From Anastrepha obliqua (Eukaryota; Arthropoda; Insecta; Diptera; Tephritidae), in assembly GCF_027943255.1 (NCBI RefSeq), contig NC_072892.1, positions 117,879,792 through 117,943,791 of the forward strand: a DNA stretch of 64,000 bases, written 5' to 3'. Position 1 is the first letter of the stretch. Every line of letters starts with the position of its first letter. A program made the translations under genes and the position numbers. Below the pieces are notes generated by a model. It saw only the letters and a list, made by a program, of their open reading frames with translations, was not told the origin of the DNA and searched no databases. Below, piece after piece: positions 34,191 through 45,900 of the stretch.

Positions 34191-34650
34191 GTGAAGGAAA
34201 AAAAAAATCCATTATTTTTATTTTTTTTTTTGTGCAAATGGTTTGAAACTATTTTATGGTCGATGGGATGGACATATCGGCCAACTTCGATTAGTTCTGT
34301 GATTTTATCGATATTTTCTTCAACATCGAAAATGCCTGAACGGAGTCGACGAAACCAGAATAGCACATAATTTGCTGTTAGAGTATCGGCACCATGAACG
34401 TCATTCACAATTTCAGCAGTATGGCTTGCATTTTTGCCTTGATCAATAAAAAACTGTAAAATGTACCGAATTTTCTCTTCGTTGACTTGCTTTAATTCTC
34501 AACTGAGAAGCAAACAAATTTTTTAGTGTTAAATGTCACCTTGACAAGGAGCGCAAACCTTAAATTGTTTGATCGATACTTAACGAGATATCGATCACTG
34601 TAGCCATCTATCGAGAAAATAATGGATTTATTTTCCCCCCAAACTGCAAT
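34191..34650 (-). mobile_element. Mariner deletion derivative with terminal repeats, copy 2
   Basis: The minus-strand frame ANYVLFWFRRLRSGIFDVEE and YVHPIDHKIVSNHLHKK is the DNA-binding domain of a SETMAR-like mariner. It is flanked by inverted ends, AATCCATTATTTT near 34207 and AAATAATGGATT near 34617. The catalytic domain is deleted. The junction after LHK resembles that of the copy at 24880-25140. Confidence 0.7.
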
Positions 34651-34851
34651 TGCCAAACCCCTTTACTCCCATTTTAATGAAATTCTCATAAATGGCGTTT
34701 TCGTTACGTTTATTTTTTTAAATTCGAAAATTATATTTTAATTTTGAAGTACATAAAAGTATTTCGAATTTCTTAACAAACATTCAACTGTCATCAAAGT
34801 TAATTGCATTAGTCATACCAATTAATTTCAGTCCGGAATCTAGCATTTAAT

Positions 34852-37800
34852 TTAATAAACCATCATCATCAATCCAGGCATTGAACGTTCCATTACATCC
34901 TTATAAGTTTCTTCCCGTAATGAAGCGCGTAGATAAGGCCAAAATAATGGATGACCCCATTTGATGTAAGTGCTCTTCGCAAGCCACATCTGTACGTCTT
35001 CATCCAAGCTTTCGATGCGATCTATGTCATTGTAGATTATGACTATCAAATGCTTACACATTAAGGATAATACAGATATGTGCGCCTTGCGGACTTTTTT
35101 GTCTGACCACATTTTCAGAAAATTTTTCGAAAGCACCACCATTGTACGCTGCGATTCACCCACTGAACGTTTAATTTGCTTTGTAAAAGATTCTCCAATA
35201 ATCCAATCACGTTTAGGCAGGCACAACTTATATTTGATAGGACCATGCTCAAGTTCTGCTACCAACTGCTTAGTGATGAAAGGTTCGTCAAGCTGTGTAT
35301 AGAAGACAAATGTATCGTATTTTTTATTGGAAGAACGCACAACGCTTCTTTTGTATTGCTCATAAATTCGTGCACAAACTATGCTCACGATTTGTATTAC
35401 TATCAGTATTACGACAAAGTGGACCAAACAATTGCTTTCAATTGGACACATTTGGTTGTCGGATACATTCTTCATAAATCTGAGACTTATTTCCGATGAT
35501 TTTACAATGCAACGCATGTGGCCCATATCTTGTTCAGCGAATTTCGGTCGTTCTGCTACATTTTTTGCAAACTCCACCAATGGCTTTGCCTCACAATCAC
35601 AGATCCATGGGTTGTGAGCGAGGTAAACTGTCTGTAGCCTAGTGCTACTATTGAGGAAATCCACAAGACTCGCATTGAGTCGCTGCAACTGGTTGTGTCG
35701 TACATCCAAGTACTGCAATTTGTTCGGTAAGTTACCAACTTCGATGCTTTGCAATTGATTTCCGGGCGCTTGCAGTGCTAGGACATCAGCATATCCAGTT
35801 GTAGTGTTAAGGGGTAGCTTCGTAAGTTTATTATGCGCCACATTTAGCACGATGCCTTTGAGTATGGGTAAGTGTGGTAATTTTGGCAGATGCGACATGT
35901 TGCTGTGCGAACAGTTCATGAAAAGTATCAGATCAAAAGGACGCACCAAACACTCGCAGTTATTCGGACATAGTTTCATTTGCGTAAATTCTTCATCCAG
36001 TGGGCAAAATAGCTCCGTTAAGCTGAGATCCATTACACCTTTCCCCTTCAGCGTTGAGGGACCCACACACTTTAAATTATTTGCAATGATTTTAATTTTA
36101 GTCAACTTTTTAGAATCGCCGAACATAAATTTTAAAAAGCGGAATAGTACGCAATCGCAGTAGATTGGATTGCTATTTAGATCGATGAGAATTGCTTTAG
36201 CATCGTTGAATAAAATAAAGTTCTTGATGGTTTTAAAGTCGATTTGCTCTATGAGATTATGCGTGAGATTAACTTCAAGCCCATTTCTGCTGATGAAACG
36301 CAGGTCGTGATCTGCGAAGGCATGGATTTTGTTATAGCTGAGATCGAGCTTGCGTAGCGCGAGCAGCTGTGCCCTCCAGTCCTTGTGCAGATACTTTATA
36401 CTGTTATTGCGGAGATTAAGTTTTTCGAGCTTAAATAAATATCGGAAGGGCGAGCTGGTATAATCAATAAGGCCACTGGCGTTGGCGAGGCCGATTTGAT
36501 TATTTTCTAATTGCAGTGATTTCAAGTTGGTTGTATCACGGAAAGCGTTGAAGTTGATGTTGATCAAGTTATTGTTGTTCAGATACAAATGCTCGAGATT
36601 GGATAATGGGCTGAATAGCTCACTGGAAAAAAGAAAAAAAAAAGAAATGAATTAATTCACATTCTAAATATATTGAACTTTGTGTTAGTTGTAGTTTAGC
36701 AAAGACCTACCTTGATATCTCGACGAGTTGATTGTGTGATAATTTCAGCACGCGCAGATGTTTTGTGTTTTGGAAGAGTGTGTCCGGTAGTGATTGCAAT
36801 CGATTGAGTGACAAGTCAAGACTTAGGAGCTTCTGTTGATCGTTGAGCAAGTTTTTCGGCAATGTTGTCAGCAGATTCTTGTTCATGTTAAGGCTAGTAA
36901 TTTTAGTTGAATTTTTAAACAGATCCATATGTAGGGTTTCCAAGCCACAGCTGATGTGCACTGCCTCCAAAATTGGCAAATTCGCGAATAGTCCTGTTGG
37001 CAGACTTTTCAGTTGTACTTTGTTGTTCTTGAGCTTGAATACTGTGAGTTGCTCGTTTGCCGCAAATAGTCCCACGGGCAATTCGTGAATTCGATTCCTA
37101 TTTAGGTTTAAGCTCGTCATATTGCTGAGTAGTGAGAACACATCATGTTCCAAACTCTCAATTTCATTAGATTTCAGATCTAATACAGTTAGAGTGTTGA
37201 CGCCACGAAAAACTTCCTTATTAAGTTGACGCAAATTATTTTTCCGTAAATTGAGATGCTCAAGTTTATGTTGATTTTTAAATACGCCATTTGGTAGGTG
37301 TTCCAAAAAGTTGTTGCCCAGATCCAGATATTCTAAATTTGGTAATGGTTCTAAAAAGCGTTCGCTCAAAGTACGATTTTTAGCGCGCAGTTCCAACCAA
37401 ATGAGGTTACTTGGGTTACGAACTAAATAATCTGCCGAGTTTTTCAGTGGTTTCGAATTTAGCTTCAAATTTTGCAAATACCCCAGACCACTTAGATGAT
37501 ACTTCGTTATGTTGGCGCTATGCTCGTCAGTGGCGTACGTAAGGTAAACGACTTTTGGTATACCAAAGTGCGTAAGTAGCTCTACTATTGGTTTACTTTC
37601 CGGTAAGGGACAATGTTTAATATGTACGATTCTACTATCACCAATTTTCATAGATGGTAAACTCTCATATTCGTTCGCTTTAGTGTTGTTACATTCGATC
37701 CTTACATATTTTCCTGGTTTGATGTATATTTCGAACTTGCCACGGGATTTGGGTGCGACGCACTCGAGTATAAAACGTTTTGATAGCCTTGATATTAATG

Positions 37801-37954
37801 AGCATTGACAGAAAGAGTTGGTGTTTAGCGCTTTGCAATCCTCCATTGTAAAGTTGCCGTTGACGTATGAGACTTGTACAGCGAACAATAAAACGAAGAA
37901 ATAGAAAACACACCTCGGTGGTTTAAAATGTACAAATCGCTCTAGATAGTCCAT
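34852..37954 (-). CDS. Toll-family receptor, LRR ectodomain and TIR domain
   Basis: Two exons: 37954..36711 and 36622..34852, with an 88-bp GT-AG intron (donor GTAGGTC, acceptor TTTTTTCCAG), giving 1004 aa. A hydrophobic signal segment (about residues 15-33) is followed by many leucine-rich repeats, an LRRCT-type cysteine cluster (about 568-621), a second N-terminal-type cluster CPNNCECL (about 633-640), further LRRs and a second LRRCT (about 754-807). A TM helix (about 813-833) and a cytoplasmic TIR domain (about 849-988; boxes YDTFVFY, RDWIIGE and a final FW) complete it. The two-cluster ectodomain is typical of protostome Tolls, which signal through MyD88-type adaptors. TIR wording (ELEHGP, TYIKWG) is closest to the Toll-1/3/4/5 group; the exact paralogue is undetermined. 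No frame lesions seen. Confidence 0.93.
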
Positions 37955-38581
37955 GCTGGTGAGATATCTCGGTATTTCTCGCTTTGATAGTTGTGTTATC
38001 CTCGTAAAAAGATTTTAAACTAATTTCAGTAGCAGCTTGTATGACGTATTTATACCCTGATTCGCACATACCGCAGTTATCTCAGTTATCCTTTCTCTCT
38101 ACCTACGCAAGGTTTGCTAGACGTATGTATGTATGTTTGCACATATGTCACTGCGTATAGAAAATTAAGGAAAATCCCACTATTATGATTCCAAATTTTC
38201 TAAGGCTCTTAGGCGGTTTTCCCAAATGTTTATAACCTTCTTTGAAACAAACTTTGGTTTCTGTGAAGGGAATAGTTAACATCTGTTAAATAATGGGGCT
38301 TTTCCAACATATGGATTTCTTTATAGCGGAATTTTTAATGTCTTTTAAGGGATAAATATTTGTCCTAGCCGTAATCAAAAGAAAAAAAAGCAACACAAAC
38401 GAAATTAGTTGTCAGTGACTGGGAAATCTATTGAAGGCCAGTTTTTATAGTTTTGTGTGCTAATTGTCAAAATTTCCAAAATATAAACAATCAAACAAAA
38501 CAACAACAAAGAAGCAGGTCACTTCGCTAATCACAAAATTAACTGCTCTAGTTCAACCACCTTGAATGAGTTTGACTTCGT
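37955..38581. promoter_or_regulatory. 5' region of the Toll gene
   Basis: It contains the TATA box below and a probable 5' UTR of about 70 bases. The remainder is AT-rich with no coding frame. Confidence 0.5.
38047..38054 (-). promoter_or_regulatory. TATA box of the Toll gene
   Basis: TATAAATA in minus orientation, 93-100 bases upstream of the ATG at 37954. This predicts transcription starting near 38024, within ACTGAAATT. Confidence 0.6.
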
Positions 38582-39400
38582 AATAGGTTAGGTGGGTTAG
38601 GTTATGGTGGTAGTCGGACCGTACGACCAACTCACTTAGACCTTGAAGGTCCATTGTGATACCACTTTGCGATACGGGAACTTTGTTTGTTTGTTTGTTG
38701 TTCATGAAACCATTTTGTAGCTCTTAGGAAGCGCAGGACTGGTCCCATCCCCACGCCGGACAGTTCTGTAAGAGAACCGAAAAGTATTCACTTATACAAC
38801 CTGCACTGTTTTAGTTAAGGCTGGACAACTACAAAGTAAGCGCTCAACTGGTTCTTTCTCTTCTTCATCTCTTCAACTTCTACAATATTCATGGGAGAAA
38901 ACTTCTAGTCTCAACGAATGCCTGCTATGTAGCCAATGACCGCTTATACAGGCCATGACCTTCGAGATATCCTCTATTTAGAGGTTAAGCAGTTCCTATA
39001 TCTTTTTCTTGTTTATTTGTGGCCACAGTTGCCTAGCTGTGTCTTCATCTCTAATATCGACCGCTTTTTTGCAAGTATTTAATGCAGCGTTGGCCTTCTC
39101 TACTTTTTCCTCAATATTAGGTTTCTATATAGGTGAGTTTCCTATCTAAAATGAATCTTAAGTACTAGACATTCTCTCTCAAGGAAATCTGCACACCCCT
39201 AAAAACCAGCGGGCAGATTATAGAAGGCCTATGTTTCCTTGTAAACAGAATTATTTCAGTCCAGCTTCTAAGCGTGACCATGTTGGAGCGCAGAATATCC
39301 ATAAGGGTGTTAGGATATTTGCCAATAACAGCAATTGCTAGATCATCTGTGTAAGCAGTGACGTGGCAACCCCCTCTCGCAGAGTCAGTAATAAACACTT
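38582..39400 (-). pseudogene. Non-LTR retroelement (R1/LOA-like), third copy, decayed
   Basis: The minus-strand frame holds the RT active site TAYTDDLAIAVIGKYPNTLM (near 39320-39355) and RPSIICPLVFRGVQISLRE, then jumps to 3' sequence related to 30690-31080, ending TAACCTAACCCACCTAACC at the 38582 side. RNase H is deleted. Same family as 30690-33440. Confidence 0.75.
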
Positions 39401-40389
39401 TCCGATCATATAAAAAAATGCGGAATTTACATATAAAAAATGCGTAATTGGGAATTTTTCTGAAATCACTCTACCAAATTTGATAAACGCATTCCGTTTG
39501 AGCTGATTAAGCATTATAATATTGCAGTCGGCTAGCAAGCACGTTAAGCTCCCACGTAGCAGGTTTTTCTTTACCATTCGTTCAAATCTCTATGCTAGGA
39601 ATAAAGTTTAATGTTTCATGTTTTAGAGAAAACGGGAATATTTTGTCCTGGTTTGGTATTATGATGCTATCATAAGAAAATTTATAACCTTTTGCTTTTG
39701 AAACTCAGAAGGTTAATGTTGATAAAGAAACAATAATTTTTCTGACCAATTGTTTTTATAACTGATATTTATTGATAAAAGTTGCAATATCTCCGTACAG
39801 CGAAAATTTTTATTTCATTTATTTTTATTTATTTTAAGAAAAAAAGTCTGAGAGAACCAATTTAGTTCCATTTTAGAATTTGTAGATTCAAAATTCCCCT
39901 GCATCACTACACAGACAAAGGTAAAAACAAATGTTTCTTGCCATATTCCTCATCTTCTCTAAGCGGGGATAAAGTTTTTGCTTATGGAGAAGTTGATGAG
40001 GATGACTAATCAAAATTTCACAAGATTAAAAAATAAAGCTCGATTTAAATTGTTAAGGTCAAATGCGCCATTGTCTCTTATTTTGTGAATTGAACGGTGT
40101 ATGCATATTTCTAACTCTTCCATTAGCGCTTACATTAATAATGAGTGCAAAGCATGAACTTTTTGTAAAGATTTCTTTGCCTCAAATTCACTTGTTATAC
40201 TTACAAAAGACCTGACTAAACGCATTTATATAACATATACACTGGCATACACATATGTACATATGTATGTTTCCACCGAGTGGTCCAATCACAAGTATCT
40301 TTTTAAAAATCAAATAAAAATAATAAAACTCAGTTTTTTTGGTACTTGGATTTATTAGGAATAACAAATATTTTTGAAAGAACTTCAGT
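39401..40389. other. Intergenic AT-rich stretch, no gene seen
   Basis: No recognised coding sequence. Confidence 0.4.
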
Positions 40390-40595
40390 GGCGCATTGAC
40401 GTTATTGACAGGTTCTAGGTCTTTTTCAGGATCGCTGGATTGTTCACATAACCAGATCCTTAACGACGTCTTTATAAATATGTATAGCGGGGTAAATTTG
40501 CTGCTCCGAGGCAGCCAATTAGCACCACCAAGACAGCCAATAATGCAATTACCGAGGCTAGTGCGGAAAATATCTATTGTTTGATGGGATGTCAC
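40390..40595 (-). pseudogene. Mariner/Tc1-type transposase C-terminal scrap
   Basis: The minus-strand frame GANWLPRSSKFTPLYIF matches the VNWPPRSCDITPLDFF block of the family at 10696-11340, with the catalytic Asp replaced (LYIF). It is preceded by TSHQTIDIFRTSLGN. A diverged relic. Confidence 0.65.
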
Positions 40596-40796
40596 ATAGC
40601 TGTCTAAGGTGATCTATTTTTTAGACTTAAAATTACCCATCGTAATCGGTCGTATCTTTTATTTAAGCTCGTAAAATTTTACAAAAAACAAAAATAGTCA
40701 CTTTTCAGATTTTTTTTGTTAACATAGCGGCAGACGATTTTACAATCCATAATTATGAGTGGATAGAATCAATAGGCAGATACCATGAGAATCTCT

Positions 40797-41210
40797 TCAA
40801 TTGCGTCCATAGAAGTCCTTCTGGAACTCAAAACTCTTCACATTCATATTCAGACCCTCGCGTAGAGGGATATCCTGCATGTTCTTGGTACCAACATCGG
40901 CGCTGAAGGGTACCTGAGTAATAGGATGATCGACAATCTTGCGAATCAATATCGTGAAATCGTAATCCCCAGAGATAGTATTCAATCAAAATTTAGGTTT
41001 ATAAAAAGACTCAACACAGAAATTAGTTACAAAAATAATTGGGTGGGTGTATCTGAAACATACAGGAAAAGCCAATTTATGACAGCCAGCTGCGCAGATG
41101 GGTTTGTTATTGAAGAAGTTACTGGAAATGTTGCATATGGGTCGATAATAAAGTACTCTAAATCCATGGAAAAATAGATGCCCATATTTGAGGGTGAAAT
41201 ACAAGGCATT
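40797..41210 (-). other. Unrecognised coding-like frames, possible terminal exon
   Basis: A minus-strand frame ending at 40797 reads DYDFTILIRKIVDHPITQV, PFSADVGTKNMQDIPLREGL and FEFQKDFYGRN. Upstream, another frame reads SPSNMGIYFSMDLEYFIIDP and TSSITNPSAQLAVINW. Their composition looks protein-like, but I found no splice sites joining them, no start and no known family. They may be the last exon of a gene extending past this region, or a relic. Confidence 0.3.
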
Positions 41211-41639
41211 TAATAACTATAGCACAGGGTCTTATTAACGACTCTTGACAATTTATATGTTTCGTATTTAATTTTAATAATCTATTTGGGAAAATTTTGA
41301 AAGTTTCGAACTTTGTGCAAAGCCAAAAAAATCAACAAATTTTCATCGAAATTTCAAGTATGCATTTTATATTCCATTGAATTTTCGACGTTCTTTTTTA
41401 TATTTATATGGATGAAAACATCCAATACCGACAGTAAAATCAATGCGATTTTCGAGCTACATAAACTTGCCCTGCATTATATCAAAATGAGTGGGTTAAA
41501 TCTCCGCATACACGAAAATTTGCTAAAAATGCTCATTAAAAGTTCTAAAATATGGTTAAATGTGTTTTTAAATTTGCACAAAGTTTTAAACCTGTATTTA
41601 TGTACATGGTTTTGGTAGGAGAATGAACTGAACACAGTC

Positions 41640-42170
41640 AAATTATTCAAATTAAATAAGAGGAAAGCAAATTAATTCTCCAAACTTGTCAATAAGTCCC
41701 AGTGCTTTAGTTATTAAACGCACTGTGGCTAATCAAGTTTGGATTATTTGCGTGCCGGGCCATATTTGCATTAAAGTAAATGAGATTGCTGATAAACTCT
41801 CAAAGAAAGGAGCATCAACTCCTCTTATACATAGTTTCAGCGACTGGATCAAAGGACCACTGCCCATATTAATAACAGAAGGGGAAGAAGTTCATAGGTA
41901 CCTATACCGTGCCAGTTTACGAGTTTTAAAGTACTCTAAAGCACTACTTGATCCGTATACCCGAAAATGCTATCAGAATTTCATGAGCCTGCCCAACTTA
42001 AGAATTATCACAGGTTTCTGATAGGGAAATGCACACGGAGCTATCATTTAAAAAAACTGCAAAGGAATTCGTTTGAAATATGCCTACAGAACAGAGCCAA
42101 CAAACATAGCTAAAAGTCTTCTAAGCAGCTTAGGCAAGATTTTTGGAAAAAATTATTGAAAATAAAAATC
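41640..42170 (+). pseudogene. Non-LTR retroelement fragment, RNase H end
   Basis: Open frame 41686-42021 contains VWIICVPGHICIKVNEIADK and LSKKGAST, the last RNase H motif of non-LTR elements, then a linker and decayed finger region. No tail is visible. Confidence 0.7.
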
Positions 42171-42179
42171 TCTGTTCAT

Positions 42180-43030
42180 AGACACATTTAAGATTATACC
42201 AAACGAACATTTTGGATTTCGGCGACATCAGGCGCTATGTTCCACACTGGAATTCTAGGAATTTATGATGATGATGATGATGGCATGGCTCATCAGATTA
42301 AAAGAATCTATATAACCACGTCAAGTCTAATTTCGATCACAAGAAATCAACCGGCTTACTGGTTCTTGACGTTGAGAAAGCTTTTGATTCGGTATTTTAC
42401 GAAGTTAGCCAATCGTTCATATACAGAAAACATTGGCATATTTTATCCGCATGGAATTGGTAATGAAATTGTAGCGAAACTTGAAGGTGCAATACAAAAC
42501 ATGACAGACTATTTGTGTGCTTGGAAAATAAAATTACGCATTGGTAAGACGCAAGCTATCTTTTTCACTAGAAAAGGAAGCCTCAGCCTGTTACCAACTA
42601 CACGTTTCAAAGTAGGTAGGTATGATATCCCATGGGCCTATACTATATTCTTCGGGTGATTTTATTTAAAAAAATTTCGTTTTGCGATCACGTAAAGTGC
42701 ATACAAGAGAAAGTAAATTTGGCGTTTAAAATGTTGCATCTTTGAATGAATAGACGCGCAACATAAGCGTAAACTAGTAACTTACATAAACTAGTAACTT
42801 ACAAGTCAGTATTTCAGTCATTAATATTATATTCCTTTCTAGCCTGGAGTATTATCGCAAAGTCGCATGTTGAAAAAATGCAAATCCTGCCAAAATAAGG
42901 AACTCAGAACGATGTTACGACTCGAACGGGAGTTTTTCACCAGAAAGCTTCAAAACGAGTTAAAAACTAAGATTGTGCCAGATCAAATACAAAATTTGAC
43001 TGAAAGATTTAAATTGCGTTACTTTGAATA
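42180..43030 (+). pseudogene. Jockey-type RT fragment
   Basis: Across frames: LDVEKAFDSVFY (first catalytic Asp region of RT, near 42370) and NEIVAKLEGAIQNMTDYLCA and KIKLRIGKTQAIFFTRKG (after the YADD block, which is missing). A (GAT)n run lies near 42266-42281. It is a separate element from the preceding RNase H fragment, since the domain order is reversed. Confidence 0.7.
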
Positions 43031-43061
43031 GTAATTTAGGCCGTGTTACTTACTACTACAT

Positions 43062-43380
43062 GGCGGCCGCCGTAGCCAAATGGGTTGGTTAGTGACTACG
43101 ATTCGGAATTCACAGAGAGAACGTAGGTTCGAATCTCGATGAAACACCAAATTAAGAAAAATATTTTTCTAATAGCGGTCGCCCCTCGGCAGGCAATGGC
43201 AAACCTCCGAGTATATTTCTGCCATGAAAAAGCTCCTCATAAAAATATCTGCCGTTCGGAGTCGGCTTGAAACTGTAGGTCCCTCCATTTGTGGAACAAC
43301 ATCAAGACGCACACCACAAATAGGAAGAGGAGCTCTGCCAAACACCCAAAAAGGGTGTACGCGCCAATTATATATATATA
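43062..43380 (+). mobile_element. SINE family A, copy 6 (well preserved)
   Basis: Starts GGCGGCCGCCGTAGCCAAAT, box A TAGCCAAATGGGTTGG, box B GGTTCGAATCTC, full body, and ends GTACGCGCCAATTATAT with a TA-repeat tail. Confidence 0.92.
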
Positions 43381-43501
43381 TACGACCAGCAGCGCCAAAC
43401 ATACGCTAAAAGAAAAACTGTTTTTAGAAGAGAAATAGAAATAAATATAAAAAAAAGGAATTCACCACACAAAAAATTATGTGCAGCATCGTACACGTGG
43501 T

Positions 43502-44949
43502 AGAAGTGAAACTTCTGTGTGTGAATGAGTGTGAATAAGAGAGAGAGAGAGAGCGAAAGAGCGAGAGAGGAAGAGAAGGAGACAGGGATAATTTTAAAAG
43601 AAATACAACAGTATAAAATTTGTGTAACCGAAATTCGGTTTTATTAACTATATATGCATTATGCTATCATCTGTTGGTGATTCAATTGGTAATACTGATA
43701 TAATTGGTTTGTGATAGCTGAAATATGAAATATATTTACGTGATTCAATATTTTCTAGATAACGTGTGAAAATTGCATCTAGTGTAGTTCCGGATTTTGT
43801 TGTTGATTGTTTAGGGTTATTGTTTATCTGCAAACCGAATGTTTCTCGAAGAAATTGAATCAACGAGAAAGAATCATTGGATCCGAAATTTATGTTGAAA
43901 TCTCCCCCCGAGAATCAATGGAATTTTGTCTTCGCCTCTTCCAAGTGCATTTGCACCTGCATGGCTATAAACCAGTAGTGAGCGGTGAATGAAATATATT
44001 ATGTCATCAAGATTTTGGTTCGATGAGATATACATAGATGGCGGCTATGACAATAGTTTTTCCATTCAGCGTTTGCCATTCTGCAATGCAAACATCGCCA
44101 ACTGGTATGACTGTTGATGAATATGACTGAGACTGCCTTGCAGTCATTTCCATGTTTGGTGTGACAATATTTACGCTATCATCTTGATTGTGGTAGATTG
44201 CCACACCACCAGCTCTAACATTTAGTCGCTTATAATTGATGACGCAATTGAAATTTGGTATACTAATATCCTCGATATCGTTTAACCAAGTTTCGGATAA
44301 AAGCACTATACTCGATTTGCGGATGACAGAGTCTGTTAAATCTGCGGAATGTGCTCCTAGGCTCTGACAATTAAGAGTATATACAGATAGACAGTGTTTA
44401 TCCACAGTTTCCAGTCTATTTAACGATAGTCTCCGGAATTCATCTTGTAAATGAGACATACTGACTGATGCTCGTCGACCATGGTAGAATCTAAAATCAT
44501 TTCCGTTCGTTATAATCCACAAGCCTTCAATACAAGTGACTCGTGATAAAGCAATGTAAACTAATGATTGCGAATGTTTTTTATCATATTCGTAAACAAC
44601 TTCAGAATACGTGCTTCCCTGAGACTTGTGAATGGTCGTCGCACAAGCACAAACTAATAGTAAATGTGATCGTTTAGCGTTAATCGTTTTCTTGTTGTTA
44701 AGCGGGATTGTCGCGTAACATTGTGATGTATAGCTCTCCTTCTCTTTCTCTCTATGTTATATATCTGTATACTCTGTCTTATAACGAAACCTATGTCTTA
44801 GGTATAGAAAATGTATAGCTCTCTTTCTCCTTCGCTCTACGTTGTATCTTTTTTCTCTCGCGTAACGAAATCTCTAAACGTTACATTTTTTCCAATTCAC
44901 TCTCCAGTCTCGCTCAAATATCAGACCGCGGCTAAAGAAGTTTCACTTC
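43502..44949 (-). mobile_element. Helentron remnant: PIF1-type helicase end fused to an EEP endonuclease
   Basis: On the minus strand a frame open from about 44704 reads ATTIHKSQGSTYSEVVYEYD and SQSLVYIALSRVTCIEGLWI, motifs V and VI of a PIF1-like helicase. It runs directly into an endonuclease/exonuclease/phosphatase-type domain (LSVYTLNCQSLG; SSIVLLSETWL; RAGGVAIYHNQ), stopping at 44007. After a break come GDFNINFGSN (the catalytic GDFN word, frameshifted at a G-run near 43905) and GTTLDAIFTRY and ISYFSYHKPII to 43648. AGAAGTGAAACTTCT (43502-43516) and GAAGTTTCACTTC (44937-44949) are inverted copies near both ends, and each is itself a small hairpin. A helicase-endonuclease fusion is characteristic of Helentrons. 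Rep and most of the helicase are deleted. Confidence 0.82.
43534..43577 (+). repeat. GA-rich purine run
   Basis: An interrupted (GA)n run just inside one end of the Helentron remnant. Confidence 0.8.
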
Positions 44950-45094
44950 AAAAATTGCACGCATTGTTTATTAGTACTTAAACTTTATAATATACATACA
45001 TAATATACAATACATTTTATTTTAATTCTTCTTTACAAAAATTAGTATACAAAAAATCACCTGACCCAAAGTCCAATGAAAAAAAAAGTTGCTC

Positions 45095-45412
45095 CACGGT
45101 CTGCATTATTTCTCCTTGAAATGGATCTGTAAAAACTAAAAAAATTTATCTAAAATAAAGTTGTAGTTAAAGTTTGTCGAGCCGGATTTTTGAATTTCGA
45201 AAAACTTTACAATTTAGAGTATTTAAAAAAAAAGTATGCGTTTTACGTCATAATTGTCACACTTTAATTATGTTTATACATTTTTTAATAAAAATATAAA
45301 AAAATCCGGCTCTACAGACTATAGAGTAAACAATTTCGCATATTAAAAAAAAACCACATCAAAAAATATTATCAAAAAATGTATGTATGTATGAGTTATT
45401 ATGCAGACCGTG
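45095..45412. mobile_element. Fold-back MITE, 318 bp
   Basis: CACGGTCTGCAT at the left end is inverted at the right end, and an inner pair, GAGCCGGATTTTT near 45180 and AAAAATCCGGCTC near 45300, also folds back. AT-rich centre, no coding frame, no clear target duplication. Confidence 0.65.
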
Positions 45413-45900
45413 CCGGAAGAAGTAGTTTCGAGAAAAACGAGTTTTAACTTTCAAGTGCATTTCGCTCGAGGTCGCGCGCATTTAAGGCAAGAACTTAAAC
45501 TGAATTTTTATAAACCTTAGCATATCGACCCAACACATACTCTCATAATGTTTTATAGATGTCGCTATACATACTTTAGAATAACAAAAGAACCGACAGG
45601 CTGAAAGGCTCCGAAAATAACGGCCAGCTGCTTCAAACGAAGGACAGCTGCCTGTGCGCATCAAACTCTCGTTGGGCAGCTACATTTCGACCATAACTTT
45701 GTATCTATGGGGAATTTTTCCAATCGACTTCCACAAAAATACGCCCAAAACTATAAATAATAATAATCTGTAAAACAAAAAATCGATTTTTTGAGAATTC
45801 TGGACGTATGTAAACCTTGAAATGTGTACAGATTAGCACTAGCTTGTAAGATGTAAAGCGGAGGTTTTTCATAGTCCGTCGAAAAAATCCAACATCTGCT
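45413..45900. repeat. Dispersed repeat, copy 1
   Basis: TTTCGAGAAAAACGAGTTTT near 45426 followed by GAGGTCGCGCGC matches TTTCGAGAAAAATGAGTTTA near 57730 followed by AGGAGCGCGCGGACC. Similarity fades downstream. Type unknown. Confidence 0.45.

Noticed and set aside
35039..37088. Plus-strand open frames opposite the Toll gene
   Set aside because: Antisense shadows of a long conserved coding region.
30690..38600. TTAGGTTAGGTTAGG-like runs suggesting telomeric repeats
   Set aside because: They are only two or three units, sit at the tails of non-LTR elements, and Diptera lack canonical TTAGG telomeres.
43534..43577. GA-run as a possible GAGA-factor promoter element
   Set aside because: It lies inside a Helentron remnant with no adjacent host gene.
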